Assembly: GCF_027579695.1 (NCBI RefSeq)
Contig: NC_083572.1
Location: 13,662,915 to 13,726,914 of the forward strand
Direction: 5' to 3'
Length of the DNA: 64,000 nt
Source: Neoarius graeffei
Taxonomy: Eukaryota; Chordata; Actinopteri; Siluriformes; Ariidae
Shown here: positions 11,881-23,637 of the stretch, piece by piece
Layout: every line of letters begins with the position of its first letter
How positions within the stretch are numbered: the first letter of the stretch is position 1
Made by a program: the position numbers and the translations under genes
The notes under the pieces: generated by a model
Told to the model about the DNA's origin: nothing
Seen by the model: the letters and a program-made list of their open reading frames with translations, nothing else
Database searches by the model: none

Positions 11881-12312
11881 TTTATAACACTTATAAACAG
11901 CCATTCCCTAACCGGCTTCTATTTTATCTCTCTTGAAGTTAATAAGTAAAAAAAAAAACCACACACACACAACTTGTGATTTTACTGAGAAACCAGAAAA
12001 GGCAAAGTCGTCTGCCCTGAAGACTCCCTGATGGAAAAAATTATATCATGCTGACACCGGAGACTCTTTCCATAATGTTGAATAAATGTCTAACAGAAAG
12101 CTTCACCATATTAATCATTATATGTTTTTCTTCGCTAAATATCTTTGAATTACATCCACGACTGTTGGAACTGTCAGACACCTTCAGATTTGACAATTCA
12201 ACAAAGCTGTGGTATAATTAAATGGAATGTTAAATGGTGTGAACCACATGATCAATGTTTGGATATGAATTGTTTCAGGTAGCAGGTCTCTGACAATTCT
12301 CTCTTTTGATAG

Positions 12313-14592
12313 CTGACACAGGAAAAGATCTCCTGTCTCCCTGATTGCTTCGCTGGAGACTTAGATGAAAGCATGGATTGCAGCTACCTCCAAAAACCCA
12401 GAGAGAGCAAGAGCCTATGGGAGCATGCCATCACCAAGAACATCACCCCAAACATTGTAGAGGTGTTTGGCCGAAAGAACAACCTGGACATTCACCAGTA
12501 CATCTTCATAAACAGTTTCTGCTATGAAAGGGCAGTGCACTGGTATGGCAAGTACTTCCCCTACCTGGTGGTCATCCATACTATGATCTTTATGGTAGCC
12601 AGCAGTTTCTGGTTCAAATTCCCTGGGACGTCGTCCAAGATCGAGCTGTTTGTGTCAATCCTGGGGAAGTGCTTTGACTCCCCCTGGACCACTCGAGCAA
12701 TTAGTGAGGTATCTGAGGAGAGAGAAGACATGGTCACGTGGAAGAAAAATTGCACAGCAAAAGCATCGGCGGTGGAAAGTCCTGATGAGGAGGACAAATC
12801 TGCTGCCTTTATTCGTTCTACGTCGGTTGTGTCTGACCAGGAGAAGGAGCCTGAGCATGCCACGTCTGTCCTGGACAAAAAAGAAGGCGAGCAGGCCAAG
12901 GCTCTGTTTGAGAAGGTGAGAAAATTTCAGACACATGTAGAAGAGGCAGACCTCCTCTACCTTATGTATGTTCTCCAGACCTCACTCAAGGTGCTAAAAT
13001 TTGCCATCATCACCATTTATAGTGTTTTCCTTGTACCAAATATTGAGATTGTAGTGACTTGCAGAGTCCCACCTGACCTGACTGGTTTTGGTTTGTTCTG
13101 CTGTAATAACAACAAAGCACACCTCTTCTCAAAACTAGCCTACTGTTACATTGGGTTTGTTGGTGTGTATGGAATACTATGCATCTATTCTCTCTACTGG
13201 CTCTTCCATCGGCCACTGAAAGCATACTCCTTCGAGCATGTACGTCTGGAGACAGGGATCAACGACATCCCTGACGTTAAAAATGACTTTGCATTCCTCT
13301 TGCACCTCAGCGATCAGTACGACCCTCTCTACTCTAAACGCTTTGCTGTTTTTCTCTCTGAAGTGAGTGAGAGCAGGTTGAGTCAGGTTAACCTCAATCA
13401 CGAGTGGCCCATCAAGAAACTCCGCACACGTCTCTCAAGGAACACCAGTGACCGCTTAGAACTGCACTTGTTCATGTTGCCAGGCTTACCCAGCACTGTG
13501 TTCGATGTGCCAGAAGTGGAATCTCTGAAGCTGGAACAGATCAATAATGTGACTATTCCTGGCACGGTGACCCAACTTGCAGTTTTACAGGAAATCTCCC
13601 TCATTCACTGCCCTGCCAGACTTCACCTAGAAGCCCTCACTTACCTACGAGAGAACCTGAAAGTCCTCCTCCTCACCTTCAGCAACCCAGAGCAGGTCCC
13701 CTTGTGGATGTACACTTTAACAAATTTGGAAGAGCTCCACCTGAGTGGGCCACTCACCAATGAGGTCCATCGTGGCACCACCTTAGACACCTTGCGGGAG
13801 CTCAAGAACCTTCGTGTGTTGACCTTGCGTGGTAAACTTGCCAAGATCCCTTCCAGTGTGGTGGATGTAGGTGGCCAGCTGCTAAGATTATGTGTGCACA
13901 ACGAGGGCAGCAGGCTGCATGCCTTCAGTAGTCTGAAGAAGCTTGCAAACTTGGCCATGCTGGAGCTGATTGGTTGCGAACTGGAGCGCCTCCCCAGCGC
14001 TATCTTCAGCCTCACCAATCTGCAACAGCTGGATCTGAAGGAGAACAGGCTTACCACTGTAGAGGAAATCCTTAGCCTGCAACACTGCCGCCGACTGAGC
14101 ACGCTCAGACTATGGCACAACTCTATCCGCTCCATCCCCGAGCACATCAACAAATTGCGCTCGCTTGAGACACTCGACTTGAGCTGGAACAAGATTCATA
14201 GACTGTCATTGCACCTTTGTTACTGTACCAAGCTTCGGCACCTGGATCTGTCCCACAATCAACTCACCTCATTGCCCCCTGAAATTGGTATCCTCCAGAG
14301 TCTGTGGCACCTTTCTGCTGCTTACAACTCACTAGAAGTGCTCCCAGAGGAGCTGTTCTCCTGTAAGAGGTTGAGAACTCTTGAGCTGGGGAATAACAGA
14401 ATTTCCTTTTTGTCTCCAAGGGTTGGGAACTTGGCCCACTTGGTGTGTCTGGAACTAAAGGGTAACAGGCTGGAGTCTTTGCCTATTGAGATAGGTGACT
14501 GCAACCTATTGAAGTTGACTGGGCTCATCGTAGAGGAGAGTCTGATTGATATCTTGCCTACTTACATAAAAGATAGTATGAAGGAGAGGTGA
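12313..14592 (+). CDS. lrrc8e: Volume-regulated anion channel subunit LRRC8E, coding exon 2 (residues 48-806)
   Basis: This exon starts at acceptor TTTTGATAG|CTGACACAG in phase 0 and ends at TGA 14590-14592. With exon 1 it gives 806 residues; human LRRC8E has about 796. LRRC8E joins LRRC8A in plasma-membrane hexamers that release chloride and osmolytes on swelling. Visible parts: extracellular loop starting [13 protein letters not shown]2 about 128-148 ([14 protein letters not shown]), a cytoplasmic loop with the conserved [21 protein letters not shown]3 about 273-293, TM4 about 324-345, then [13 protein letters not shown] and some 15 leucine-rich repeats to the C-terminus. LRRC8E rather than LRRC8C is indicated by [19 protein letters not shown] and [14 protein letters not shown]. 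The frame is open throughout. Confidence 0.95.
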   Translation: MTQEKISCLPDCFAGDLDESMDCSYLQKPRESKSLWEHAITKNITPNIVEVFGRKNNLDIHQYIFINSFCYERAVHWYGKYFPYLVVIHTMIFMVASSFWFKFPGTSSKIELFVSILGKCFDSPWTTRAISEVSEEREDMVTWKKNCTAKASAVESPDEEDKSAAFIRSTSVVSDQEKEPEHATSVLDKKEGEQAKALFEKVRKFQTHVEEADLLYLMYVLQTSLKVLKFAIITIYSVFLVPNIEIVVTCRVPPDLTGFGLFCCNNNKAHLFSKLAYCYIGFVGVYGILCIYSLYWLFHRPLKAYSFEHVRLETGINDIPDVKNDFAFLLHLSDQYDPLYSKRFAVFLSEVSESRLSQVNLNHEWPIKKLRTRLSRNTSDRLELHLFMLPGLPSTVFDVPEVESLKLEQINNVTIPGTVTQLAVLQEISLIHCPARLHLEALTYLRENLKVLLLTFSNPEQVPLWMYTLTNLEELHLSGPLTNEVHRGTTLDTLRELKNLRVLTLRGKLAKIPSSVVDVGGQLLRLCVHNEGSRLHAFSSLKKLANLAMLELIGCELERLPSAIFSLTNLQQLDLKENRLTTVEEILSLQHCRRLSTLRLWHNSIRSIPEHINKLRSLETLDLSWNKIHRLSLHLCYCTKLRHLDLSHNQLTSLPPEIGILQSLWHLSAAYNSLEVLPEELFSCKRLRTLELGNNRISFLSPRVGNLAHLVCLELKGNRLESLPIEIGDCNLLKLTGLIVEESLIDILPTYIKDSMKER

Positions 14593-14940
14593 TTCAAAGA
14601 CTGACTCACATTTGAGTTGAGTTGGAAAACCAGAGCATATTCGGCACAAAGAAGGAAACATCGCTGGTTCTAGAAGTTTTTGTATTTTGAGTAAGCTGAA
14701 ACATGTCATATAACTTGGGTCTGCTTAATTTATTTTTATTTATTTACCTTTTTGTGTAGATAAAAACAAAACATGTCAAATAAATTTTAGTCATTGCATA
14801 CACAAACACATACTTCATAATGCATTTCAAATGAACAGTTAGAATTAGTGAATATTATTTATTTTAATTGCTGCATTGAAGTGCCTTTGGGAAATTTTTA
14901 TAGCTTTTTGGAAATAAAATGTTTTTATACACTTTGTATA
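14593..14940 (+). promoter_or_regulatory. lrrc8e: lrrc8e 3' UTR with polyadenylation signals
   Basis: The sequence after the stop is AT-rich and contains canonical AATAAA hexamers at 14779-14784 and 14913-14918. Either could direct cleavage 10-30 bp downstream. TE sequence begins only at 15413. Confidence 0.6.
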
Positions 14941-15412
14941 TAGTCATTTTATCATTAAGTTTATATTAAATTATTATTTCAAGAAACTTTCTGACCATTT
15001 CAAAACCCAGCGAACGGTAAAATTTTATCTCTATCTGGTGAAAATGTACTTTTGCATATTTAATACACGGTCTCTGATTGTACTGAATTATCATCCCCAA
15101 AGGAACTTTCAGCCTTCGTAAATTACATTGCAATGTGCTAAGTGAATCTCCACTAGCTGCGGGGAGTCAGCCAAAAGAGCATTAGTGACGCATCAAACTT
15201 GGCAAACCATGTCTTTTAGTTTCAGTGAAGGAAAAATTGTAATGCTACAGCAAACAAAAACATCCTACACAACTGTGTGCATACAATTTTAAAGCAGCGT
15301 CTGCCTATGCATATGAATTCATGTGGTATGTAGTATACAATCTGTTGCAATGTCCATTTCAAAATAATAGAGAAAGTAACTATTGAAAGTATTTAGGTCA
15401 ACACCTCATGTA

Positions 15413-16690
15413 CAACCCCAGTTCCAAAAAAAGTTGGGACGCTGTGTAAACTGGAAATAAAAACAGAATGCGATAATTTGCAAAGCATGGAAACCCTATA
15501 TTATATTGAAAATAGTACAAAGACAACATATCAAATGTTGAAACTGAGAAGTTTTATTGTTTTTTGAAAAATATATGCTCATTTTGAATTTGATGTCAGC
15601 AACACGTTTCAAAAAAAAATTTGGAACAGGGGCATGTTTACCACTGGGTTATATCACCTCTACTTTTAACAACACTCTGTAAACGTTTGGGAACTGAGGA
15701 CACTAATTGCTGTAGTTTTTGAAAGAGAAATATTGTCCAATTCTTGCCTGATATACAGTTTCAGTTGCTCAACAGTTTGGGGTCTCTTTTGTCATATTTT
15801 GTGCTTCATAATGCGCCAAATGTTTTAAATGGGAGACAGGTGTGGACTGCAGACAGGCCAGTTTAGCACCCGGACTCTTTTACTACGGAGCCATGCAGTT
15901 TTAATACGTGCAGAAAGCGGTTTCGCATTGTCTTCCTGAAAAAAGGAAGCCTTCCCTGAAAAAGATTTTGTCTGGGTGACAGTATGTTACTCTGAAACAT
16001 GTATATATCATTTAGCATTAATGATGCCTTCCTAGATGTACAAGCCACCTATGTTATGTGTACTAATGCACCCTCATACGATCACAGATGCTGGCTTTTG
16101 AACTGTGCACTGATAACAAGCCAGAAGAATGCTTGGAGGACGTGGTGTCCATCCAACCATCCATCCATTATCTGTAGCCGCTTATCCTGTTCTTCAGGGT
16201 CGCAGGCAAGCTGGAGCCTATCCCAACTGACTATGGGTGAGAGGCGGGGTACACCCTGGACATCGCAGGGCTGACACAGAGACAAACAACCATTCACATT
16301 CACAGCTATGGTCAATTTAGAGCCACCAATTAGCCTAACCTGCATGTCTTTGGACTGTGGGGGAAACCGGAGGAAACCCACACAGACACGGGGAGAACAT
16401 GCCAACTCCACAAAGAAAGGCCCTCGCCGGCCACTGGGCTCAAACCCAGGACCTTCCTGCTGTGAGGCGACAGTGCTAACCACTGCGCCAGCGTGCCGCC
16501 CCATGGTGGCCATGATTTTAAAAAAAAATGTCTCCTTTTGATTCGTCAGACCTCAGGACAGTTTTCCACTTCACCTCAGTCCATTGTAAAAGAGCTCGGG
16601 CCCAGAAAAGGTGACGATGTTTCTGGATATTATTTATATCTGGTTTTAACTTGCATTTGTGGATGCAGTAATGAACTGATGGTTTTAACA
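15413..16690 (-). mobile_element. Tc1-like element, old subfamily, 5'-truncated and carrying a SINE
   Basis: The left end CAACCCCAGTTCCAAAAAAA follows TA at 15411-15412. A decayed minus-strand transposase matches the copy at 44869-46796. Homology stops near 16690, so the other end is lost. The frame contains many stops. A SINE at 16153-16501 is inserted within it. Confidence 0.8.
16153..16501 (-). mobile_element. tRNA-derived SINE inside the old Tc1 copy
   Basis: It is flanked by slightly diverged direct repeats CGTGGTGTCCAT (16141-16152) and CATGGTGGCCAT (16502-16513). The undisturbed site in the related Tc1 copy reads CATGGTGGCCAT, which confirms insertion of the SINE into the Tc1. Confidence 0.9.
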
Positions 16691-16699
16691 TAAATGACT

Positions 16700-17508
16700 C
16701 ACTAGAGAGGATTAAACTTGTTGGATCACACTTCAATAGCAGACAGTTATGAGTGTCTGGATCCATGCTTAAACTTAAAAGCTACATCATCCAAATACAA
16801 TGCCAAAAACAAAACAAAAAAAGGCCAATTACTAAAATTCAAGGTTTCATGTACCCTAAATGTACTTTTCCACATTAAAGTGAGTGTACTGCAGTGACGT
16901 ACCCAATTCTAGCCAATAAGGTTAAGACTCTGCCCATGCCCTGTGGATATCCTGCTCGATAAATCATTTATGTGAAAAACAACTTCTCCTGATGATTCAT
17001 AAATGGGTGTAATAATGTGGCACTTTATTGCTTTGTCTTTGTTTGTTTTTTTAAAAAAAAGGTCAAACATGGAAACTGGAAAAACATTAAGAAACTGGTC
17101 ACGAACAGGAGACGCTCTTGACTAAACTGGTACAAGCCAAGTTTATGATTTGTCTACAGTCAGGGATAATGACAAGGCCATTATTTAAAGTTTAACCCGA
17201 TTCATGAGTAGAGTGCTAATTACGGGTTCAAAAATTCCCCTTGAATGCATGCAGTGACATAAGCCGCTGTCCTCTCACTTTATTTTTGTCATCCCTGAAA
17301 AAAACTCACCTACTTTCTTTGTCCATCTTATTTGCGCTTGAAACTGAAGCACATGCCGAAACAAGTTTCTATGCTGCAACTAAAATAATGACGCAATGTT
17401 CTGAATGGTGCCCTCTAGTGTTCTGCCACAATAGTCTGCTTTTACAAAAAAAAAAAAAAAGATGGGCGTCACATTAGGCATTGTAAATCTCCAGGCTGTC
17501 ATGACACT
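16700..17508. other. Intergenic, nothing recognised
   Basis: No coding, RNA or named repeat feature is visible, apart from short A-runs. Confidence 0.5.
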
Positions 17509-17577
17509 CTTGTTCCATCCATTCATTATCTGTAGCCGCTTAACCTGTTCTACAGGGTCGCAGGCAAGCTGGAGCCT
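17509..17577 (-). mobile_element. SINE tail fragment
   Basis: Only the last 70 bp or so of the SINE remain (TATCTGTAGCCGCTTAACCT and GGGTCGCAGGCAAGCTGGAG). They match the 3' region of the other copies. Confidence 0.8.
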
Positions 17578-18041
17578 TGAGTTAAATAGCTTAAGGATTA
17601 AATAATCGTAAAAACCTCCAAATTCTACACTCAAAGGGTTCTTCAATGGTTCCTTGAATTATTAAGTGTTCCAAAAACTTTCTGATTAGGAAGCACCGTG
17701 TTGTCAGGTTATACATAGAGCCTTTAAAAGTTTTCCAGATGGACAACCCTTCAAGGAAAACTCCACCCATTTTTTATTTATTTATCAAAAATCGCGATGT
17801 GCTCAGCGATTCTGGTGCTAATCTGCGAGTGTTGTATTTTTGCTACTCCTGTGAGAAGTTAGTAGTGGTCTGATGGATAAAAAAAATGGACAGCGTATCA
17901 TCTCTAAAATGTGAAGCTACCACAGATATAGCACCCCTGCTGGCTGGTTGCAGTACACTTTTTAGCCCCGCCCATCCCCATGTGTTTCAATCAAGAACAT
18001 AATTTTTTTCCTCTCACTTTTGTCATCTAAACTATCTTTCC

Positions 18042-18406
18042 AGGCGGCATGGTGGTGTAGTGGTTAGCGCTGTCGCCTCACAGGAAGAAGGTCCTGGGTT
18101 CGAGCCCCGGGGCCGGCGAGGGCCTTTCTGTGCGGAGTTTGCATGTTCTCCCCGTGTCCGCGTGGGTTTCCTCCGGGTGCTCCGGTTTCCCCCACAGTCC
18201 AAAGACATGCAGGTTAGGTTAACTGGTGACTCTAAATTGACCGTAGGTGTGAATGGTTGTCTGTGTCTATGTGTCAGCCCTGTGATGACCTGGCGACTTG
18301 TCCAGGGTGTACCCCGCCTTTCGCCCATAGTCGGCTGGGATAGGCTCCAGCTTGCCTGCGACCCTGTAGAAGGATAAAGCGGCTAGAGATAATGAGATGA
18401 GATGAG
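18042..18406 (+). mobile_element. tRNA-derived SINE, plus orientation, 11-bp TSD
   Basis: A full-length copy ends in GATAATGAGATGAGATG. It is flanked by ACTATCTTTCC at 18031-18041 and 18407-18417. Confidence 0.95.
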
Positions 18407-19034
18407 ACTATCTTTCCATCTACAGTGTCTAATCTGAACACTTAGTTTTCCCTATGCTGCTATCTGTATGTTGTTGTTTTTTTATTTTACCCCAGAAATT
18501 AGTTTTTAAAACGTTATTCTTATATAAAGTCAGAATTCGTGGATACACTTGGGAATTATGCGATTTACAGCTTTCCTGGAAGAGATCGACTGAAGCCAGC
18601 CAGCTAACTTCACCACAGAATTTACCTACTTATTTGAACTTTTCTGGAAACATGCACTAATAAAAACTGTTCGATGTTTCTTTGAAAAACGTTGGAAACA
18701 CTGAGAGATTATAGCACATATAGCCACCATGATAGCAATATTAATGACATCCAGCTGGCCAGCTATCGAAATTTGCACAAAAGCCATTTGTTTGACCGTA
18801 AACACACGCTATCTATAGGATTATGATCACTTTTATAGATAATACATTTTTAACCTGCTGTGCACTCTAAACCAGCTGCTCTTCCTGAAACTACAGTTGA
18901 TCTGATGGCGAATGTCCAGTTCATGTCCAAGTGATAAATGTCCTTGATTAGCATCATGAACACATTTGGTAACGCACTGGAAAGGAGGTTGGGTCTACCA
19001 AAGTACTGGGGTGTACCTCACTTTGCCTCTTGTC

Positions 19035-19255
19035 TTTACACTGTCAGAAATGGGGCTACAATAGAAGTCCATTTCTGTCTCCCAAGGTACAACCTACACT
19101 AATGTACCCCCTACGGCTCATTACTAGACCTCAAGGTAACTATGTGTACCTTTTTAGAGCCAAAAAAGTACATATGTTCCCAAGCAGTATATAAAGGGTA
19201 CAGATAAGTACCTTAGATTGTACCTCTAAAGTTACAACAAGATCAACTGTGAGCT
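19035..19255. repeat. Dispersed-repeat fragment, family uncertain
   Basis: A run rich in GTACC-type words (AAGGTACAACCTACACT, AATGTACCCCCTACGG, AAGTACCTTAGATTGTACC) looks like a teleost dispersed element I have seen but cannot name. Ends were not defined. A C-run of about 15 bases follows at 19274-19288. Confidence 0.35.
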
Positions 19256-19487
19256 ACTGCTCACTTATGTGTCCCCCCCCCCCCCCCCGCTCATATCAAA
19301 ATGCAAGCAATCGAAGGAATAGGACACTTATTATGAATGCTGACTTCAACAAATAATTAACCCTGAAACAAGTAAGTCAAGAGCGGTGTTCTCCCCAGGG
19401 ATTTCAAATAGGATCCTGGTAAACGGTCATTTTGAAATAGCATTTCGCTTCTTAAAATAGCGTCAAAATCCACCCTGTATGTTTCTT

Positions 19488-19765
19488 AAATACATTAAGT
19501 CAGTAAACAGGAAGTTGATGTGCGACAGACCTGAAAATGGTATATACAGTATAGAAGCCCAAGCTGGAGCTCAGTACCAAATATCAAGCAGTTGAGATTT
19601 GTAGTTGCTGAGAAAAGTGTTCCAAAAATTTTGTAAATACATTAAGTCGGTAAACAGGAAGTTGATGTGCAACAGACCTGAAAACAGTATACACAGTATA
19701 GAACCCCAAGCTGACGTTTGGTACTAAGTGGCTATGATTTGTGGTTACTGAGAAAAAGGGTGTTT
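19488..19765. repeat. Two tandem units of about 147 bp
   Basis: The unit begins AAATACATTAAGTCAGTAAA and recurs at 19635 as AAATACATTAAGTCGGTAAA. Both units share GGAAGTTGATGTGC, CAGACCTGAAAA and ACAGTATAGAA at matching offsets. The second unit is incomplete. Confidence 0.75.
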
Positions 19766-19799
19766 CGGATGGATGGAAATATGGATGGCTGGACAGAGG

Positions 19800-21619
19800 T
19801 AAACGAGTATAATAATGTACTTTATTTTCTGTGCAAACCCAAGAAGGAGAATGTTTCTACTGCACAGAGTCTGGTTACAAATTTGACATGGTGGAAGTAT
19901 TTTGGTTTCATTTCTACAGAATGGGAGGCAAAGGAGCCACGCCGTCCATATTTTCTACAGTCGATGATCTGGATAGTATGAAGGTCTAAAGACCTGCTGC
20001 AATCAGGTCCTTTAGGTAGAGATACAGTAAATTCCCATTGGCGTCACTCAACAGGAAGTCAAAAGGTATTGTGGATAAACTGTTAATCAAGGTGATGAAA
20101 AAAGTTGAACGCCAAAAGTTGAAGCCAACTGCGAATTTTATCCTTAATTGAAAAACCACACATTGATATGCAGGTTGTTCAGGGTGGATTTTTTCCTTCA
20201 AGTGTGGAACAAGGTGGATACGTTATATTTGTCCAGTTAAAGTGAAAGGAACTGCGACCAGAAAGCGATCTGAATGAATGCCACTGGAGATTTTGTTACA
20301 AAATGCAACAGGCAGCCAGTCTAGTCTTTTGGCTTTAAAGCAGAAGAGCCAACAATAACATCCATTGTGCTGGTGTCCTTTAAAACAGCAACGCTGCGGA
20401 CAAATAGGATTCCTGTTCTCAGTGCTTTATTCTGTGGTCTACCTGAGTGATGGCGTGCTGTCAGGCTTGTACAGTAAAGTGCATTCCTGTATGGTGCAAT
20501 TATAAACGTCCTTGCTGACTCACCTTGGTCTCAAACACACACACGGTGTGCACAAACTTATCCAGTTTATCAGCGCTATCCATCCGTCATGCATCGTTCT
20601 GTAGACATTCGTCAACTATTTGTAGTTTTGGTCAACTTCATGAAAATTTCTAGAATTCCTGCTTTAGTGTTACGTACCGGTAGATCACTATTTTGGTGTT
20701 CGGATCTTTTTGACCAAATCATTCTTGTAAAAAACTAAATCTAACTAGATTTTGGTCTAAAGTCTAATATCCTGGTTTAATTGCAGGAAAAAAAAAGTTA
20801 ACATTTTTCAGCGCAAATGTTTTTGTGATTATTTCAGTTTGAAGTTGTGAATAGAGCCCTCTTGTGGTGCAAGGAACTTCCAATTTCATCGACACGATAC
20901 AACACACAGTGAGACAAGCCTTTTAAATTTAAGAATTTAATTGTGTTTCAAAGAATTCATGTAATAACACCACCATTACATCAGTACAAATCTTCAGGGT
21001 CGGGGCAGAGGGGCATCAATAAGTACCTTTATAAATAACATCAGAAATCCCACAATAAACATAAATCTATTTACAATCTGTCAATAAATAAGTTGATATT
21101 TTCATAAAATGCTATGTACACATTTAAAAACAACAACCAAAAAAAAAAAAAACGCTAAATTGTGTTTTACACACACAAACAAATACAAACTAAGCAAATG
21201 ATCATGCAAGTTCATCAGTGCATGCTGCACAGTCTCACCAAGTGAGAAAGGCAACAGTAATTTCACGAGATTTCTTTTTAGAAAATGAACAATTCAAGTT
21301 TTCTACACAGACCCGTGCAGTAAATGTAACTTCGGTTGTAAAAGAATGAAAAAAGAGCTGTTCTACAATTGTGCATGGCAAACTCCCGACTCGATGGTGA
21401 ACGGAACGCGATCCTTGTTTCCGATAACAATTCTTTGCTCTGTGCAAAACTGCTGCTACATTCTTCATCTAGTATTAACTGTATAACTGAACGACGAAAT
21501 AAACTAAAATAAACATAGTACCGTAGTAATGTAACCTAATCCTATACATGAGAAAAAGGTCTTTGTGGACTTCTACCACTTTAGAGCTGCTTAGAATTCG
21601 CAACTCAACGTGGAATTTT
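19800..21619. other. Intergenic and presumed cdkn2d 3' UTR
   Basis: No gene is visible. The part next to the cdkn2d stop (about 20930-21619, minus strand) is a plausible 3' UTR. An ATTAAA-type signal on the minus strand lies in the AATTTAATTG region near 20935. The transcript end is not determined. Confidence 0.35.
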
Positions 21620-21991
21620 CTAGGATTGGAAAGCCAGGGAGGATTCCAGCTGCCGTTTCAACAGCTCCACCAAGTCCGGCGTGCACGAGGCCTTGGCGAT
21701 GTCCAGCGCCGTGTCCCCTCGCGTGTCCTGGTGGCCGAGGTTCGAACGCGGTGCCAGGAACTCCACCACGTCTCTGTAGCCCTCTCGGATGGCAATGTGG
21801 ATGGGCAGAGCACCAGACTGATCGGGAATGTTGACCGAGGCACCGTAGTCAACCAGGACACACAGCGTGTCCAAAAAGCCTGTCCGGGCTGCGTCGTGGG
21901 CCGGTGTGATCCCGAAGCGGTCCTGGATGTTCGGGTCAGCACCGTTCTCCAAAAGCAGGCAAGCAACGTTGGGGTTACCCATCATCATTAC
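21620..21991 (-). CDS. cdkn2d: INK4-type CDK4/6 inhibitor p19 (CDKN2D), exon 2 (residues 48-170)
   Basis: This exon begins at acceptor CTGCAG|GTAATGATG in phase 0 and ends at TAG 21620-21622. It encodes [20 protein letters not shown] and three further ankyrin repeats: [36 protein letters not shown] and [13 protein letters not shown]4 proteins bind CDK4 and CDK6, blocking cyclin D activation and holding cells in G1. The five-repeat length (170 residues; human CDKN2D 166), the phrase [17 protein letters not shown] across the junction, and adjacency to ap1m2 favour CDKN2D over CDKN2C or CDKN2A/B. No disabling change is visible. Confidence 0.92.
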   Translation of the reverse strand, partial: VMMMGNPNVACLLLENGADPNIQDRFGITPAHDAARTGFLDTLCVLVDYGASVNIPDQSGALPIHIAIREGYRDVVEFLAPRSNLGHQDTRGDTALDIAKASCTPDLVELLKRQLESSLAFQS

Positions 21992-22257
21992 CTGCAGAGA
22001 CGACAGTACCAAGTCTTTAAATGTCCGTTAAATTAAAAACATCATTTTAAAAATACTCAATTCCTCTTGAAGTATAGACCACACCATTATTTTTCTACAT
22101 CATCATGCCCTGTCATGTTCGGATATAAAACTATATCGATCAGTATTCGGGTCAAATCTATAGGATATGGTGTATTATATTGCTAGTAATATGACAATGT
22201 AAACCTTAGACTTGTACTGGGACTCAGGTTCATGTCGACAAGTAACTCGCCAGATCT

Positions 22258-22625
22258 CATCTCATTATCTCTAGCCGCTTTATCCTGTTCTACAGGGTCG
22301 CAGGCAAGCTGGAGCCTATCCCAGCTGACTACGGGCGAAAGGCGGGGTACACCCTGGACAAGTCGCCAGGTCATCACAGGGCTGACACATAGACAAAGAA
22401 CCATTCACACTCACATTCACACCTACGGTCAATTTAGAGTCACCAGTTAACCTAACCTGCATGTCTTTGGACTGTGGGGGAAACCGGAGCACCCGGAGGA
22501 AACCCACGCGGACACGGGGAGAACATGCAAACTCCGCACAGAAAGGCCCTCGCCGGCCACGGGGCTCGAACCCGGACCTTCTTGCTGTGAGGCGACATTG
22601 CTAACCACTACACCACTGTGCCGCC
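22258..22625 (-). mobile_element. tRNA-derived SINE in cdkn2d intron, 13-bp TSD
   Basis: A full copy flanked by CTCGCCAGATCTC (22245-22257) and CTCACCAGATCTC (22626-22638). It lies about 250 bp into the intron, upstream of exon 2 in transcript terms, and antisense to nothing but the intron. Confidence 0.93.
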
Positions 22626-22639
22626 CTCACCAGATCTCT

Positions 22640-23636
22640 CGCATTTAAAATGGTAGGTGAACATTCCCAGTTCGGATATTTTCGTTCTTCTTAAGAATTA
22701 AAGGAATACTTCCAAGCCATTTTATTAGTATCTTGGATATACTGAACAATTTTTCTATAGACTTCTTGTTGTATTTTTAGACGTTCAATTCAGCAGGGGG
22801 AAAAAAAAAAACAAAAAACACACCACATTATAGTTCCTTACAAGCTAATTACTATTAATAAGCCCCTAGAGTCAACTTTACATTTCAAATTCAGTAACAG
22901 CAGCTGATGCAACCCTCCCATGCTTCACAATGCGCGTCTGTGTCACATACAATAAAAGACGGTCATTGTCATGGCATTTAAGATACAGATCTTTGACATT
23001 TCAATTGGACCAAAAATAACCTCGTGACAACCGTACATATAACGATCGAATACATGTCCGTTCTCTGTTGATATACAGTCATAAATGCGCTAATAATAAA
23101 AGCAAAAAAAAAAAAAGTTCACCGTCTGGCCAGGTAGGACTGCTGTGTGATGAATGTTTATAATAAACTCATAAGTCTTACATTTACCCTGAGGCTTTGT
23201 CCTCATTCCTGAAGATCTACTGACACGCATAGTAAGCTTCCAGCACAACTGCCTCTGCAACCTCAGATGCCAGTTGAAGGCCCTGATAAACTGGATCAGG
23301 TGTGACAAACAAAGCTGGATTCCACGCGGTTAGGGTTAGGCAACTGTGCTCACGTACAGCCATTTAACATAAAGCCATCACAGTAAACATTTACAGGCGG
23401 ATCTTTTATACGTTCAGAAAAATTCAAACAAATATCCGTTCTGTATATCGACATATGGTATTTCGTGTAATGGTATACCATAATATTATACATATTGCAC
23501 CGAGGATCATCACTTTTTATAAAAAAGTAGTTATAGTGATTTATGGACTAAGAGAGATTTTATTTCTGGGAAATTCAACATCACAGCAAATATTAGTTTT
23601 GCAGGCTATAAATTGGCAGCTCATACGTAATGGTAT
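22640..23636. other. cdkn2d intron, nothing recognised
   Basis: AT-rich intronic sequence with A-runs and no supportable feature. Confidence 0.45.
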
Positions 23637-23637
23637 A

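Noticed and set aside
12561-14192. Minus-strand open frames within lrrc8e exon 2 (up to 183 residues)
   Set aside because: Shadows of a strongly supported coding exon, with no domain of their own.
7578-14592. Naming this gene lrrc8c
   Set aside because: The N-terminus is close to LRRC8C, but the later region shares MLPGLP, EVESL-LE, PARL and SFQHCR-type residues with LRRC8E, and the linked genes are on the LRRC8E-bearing arm in human.
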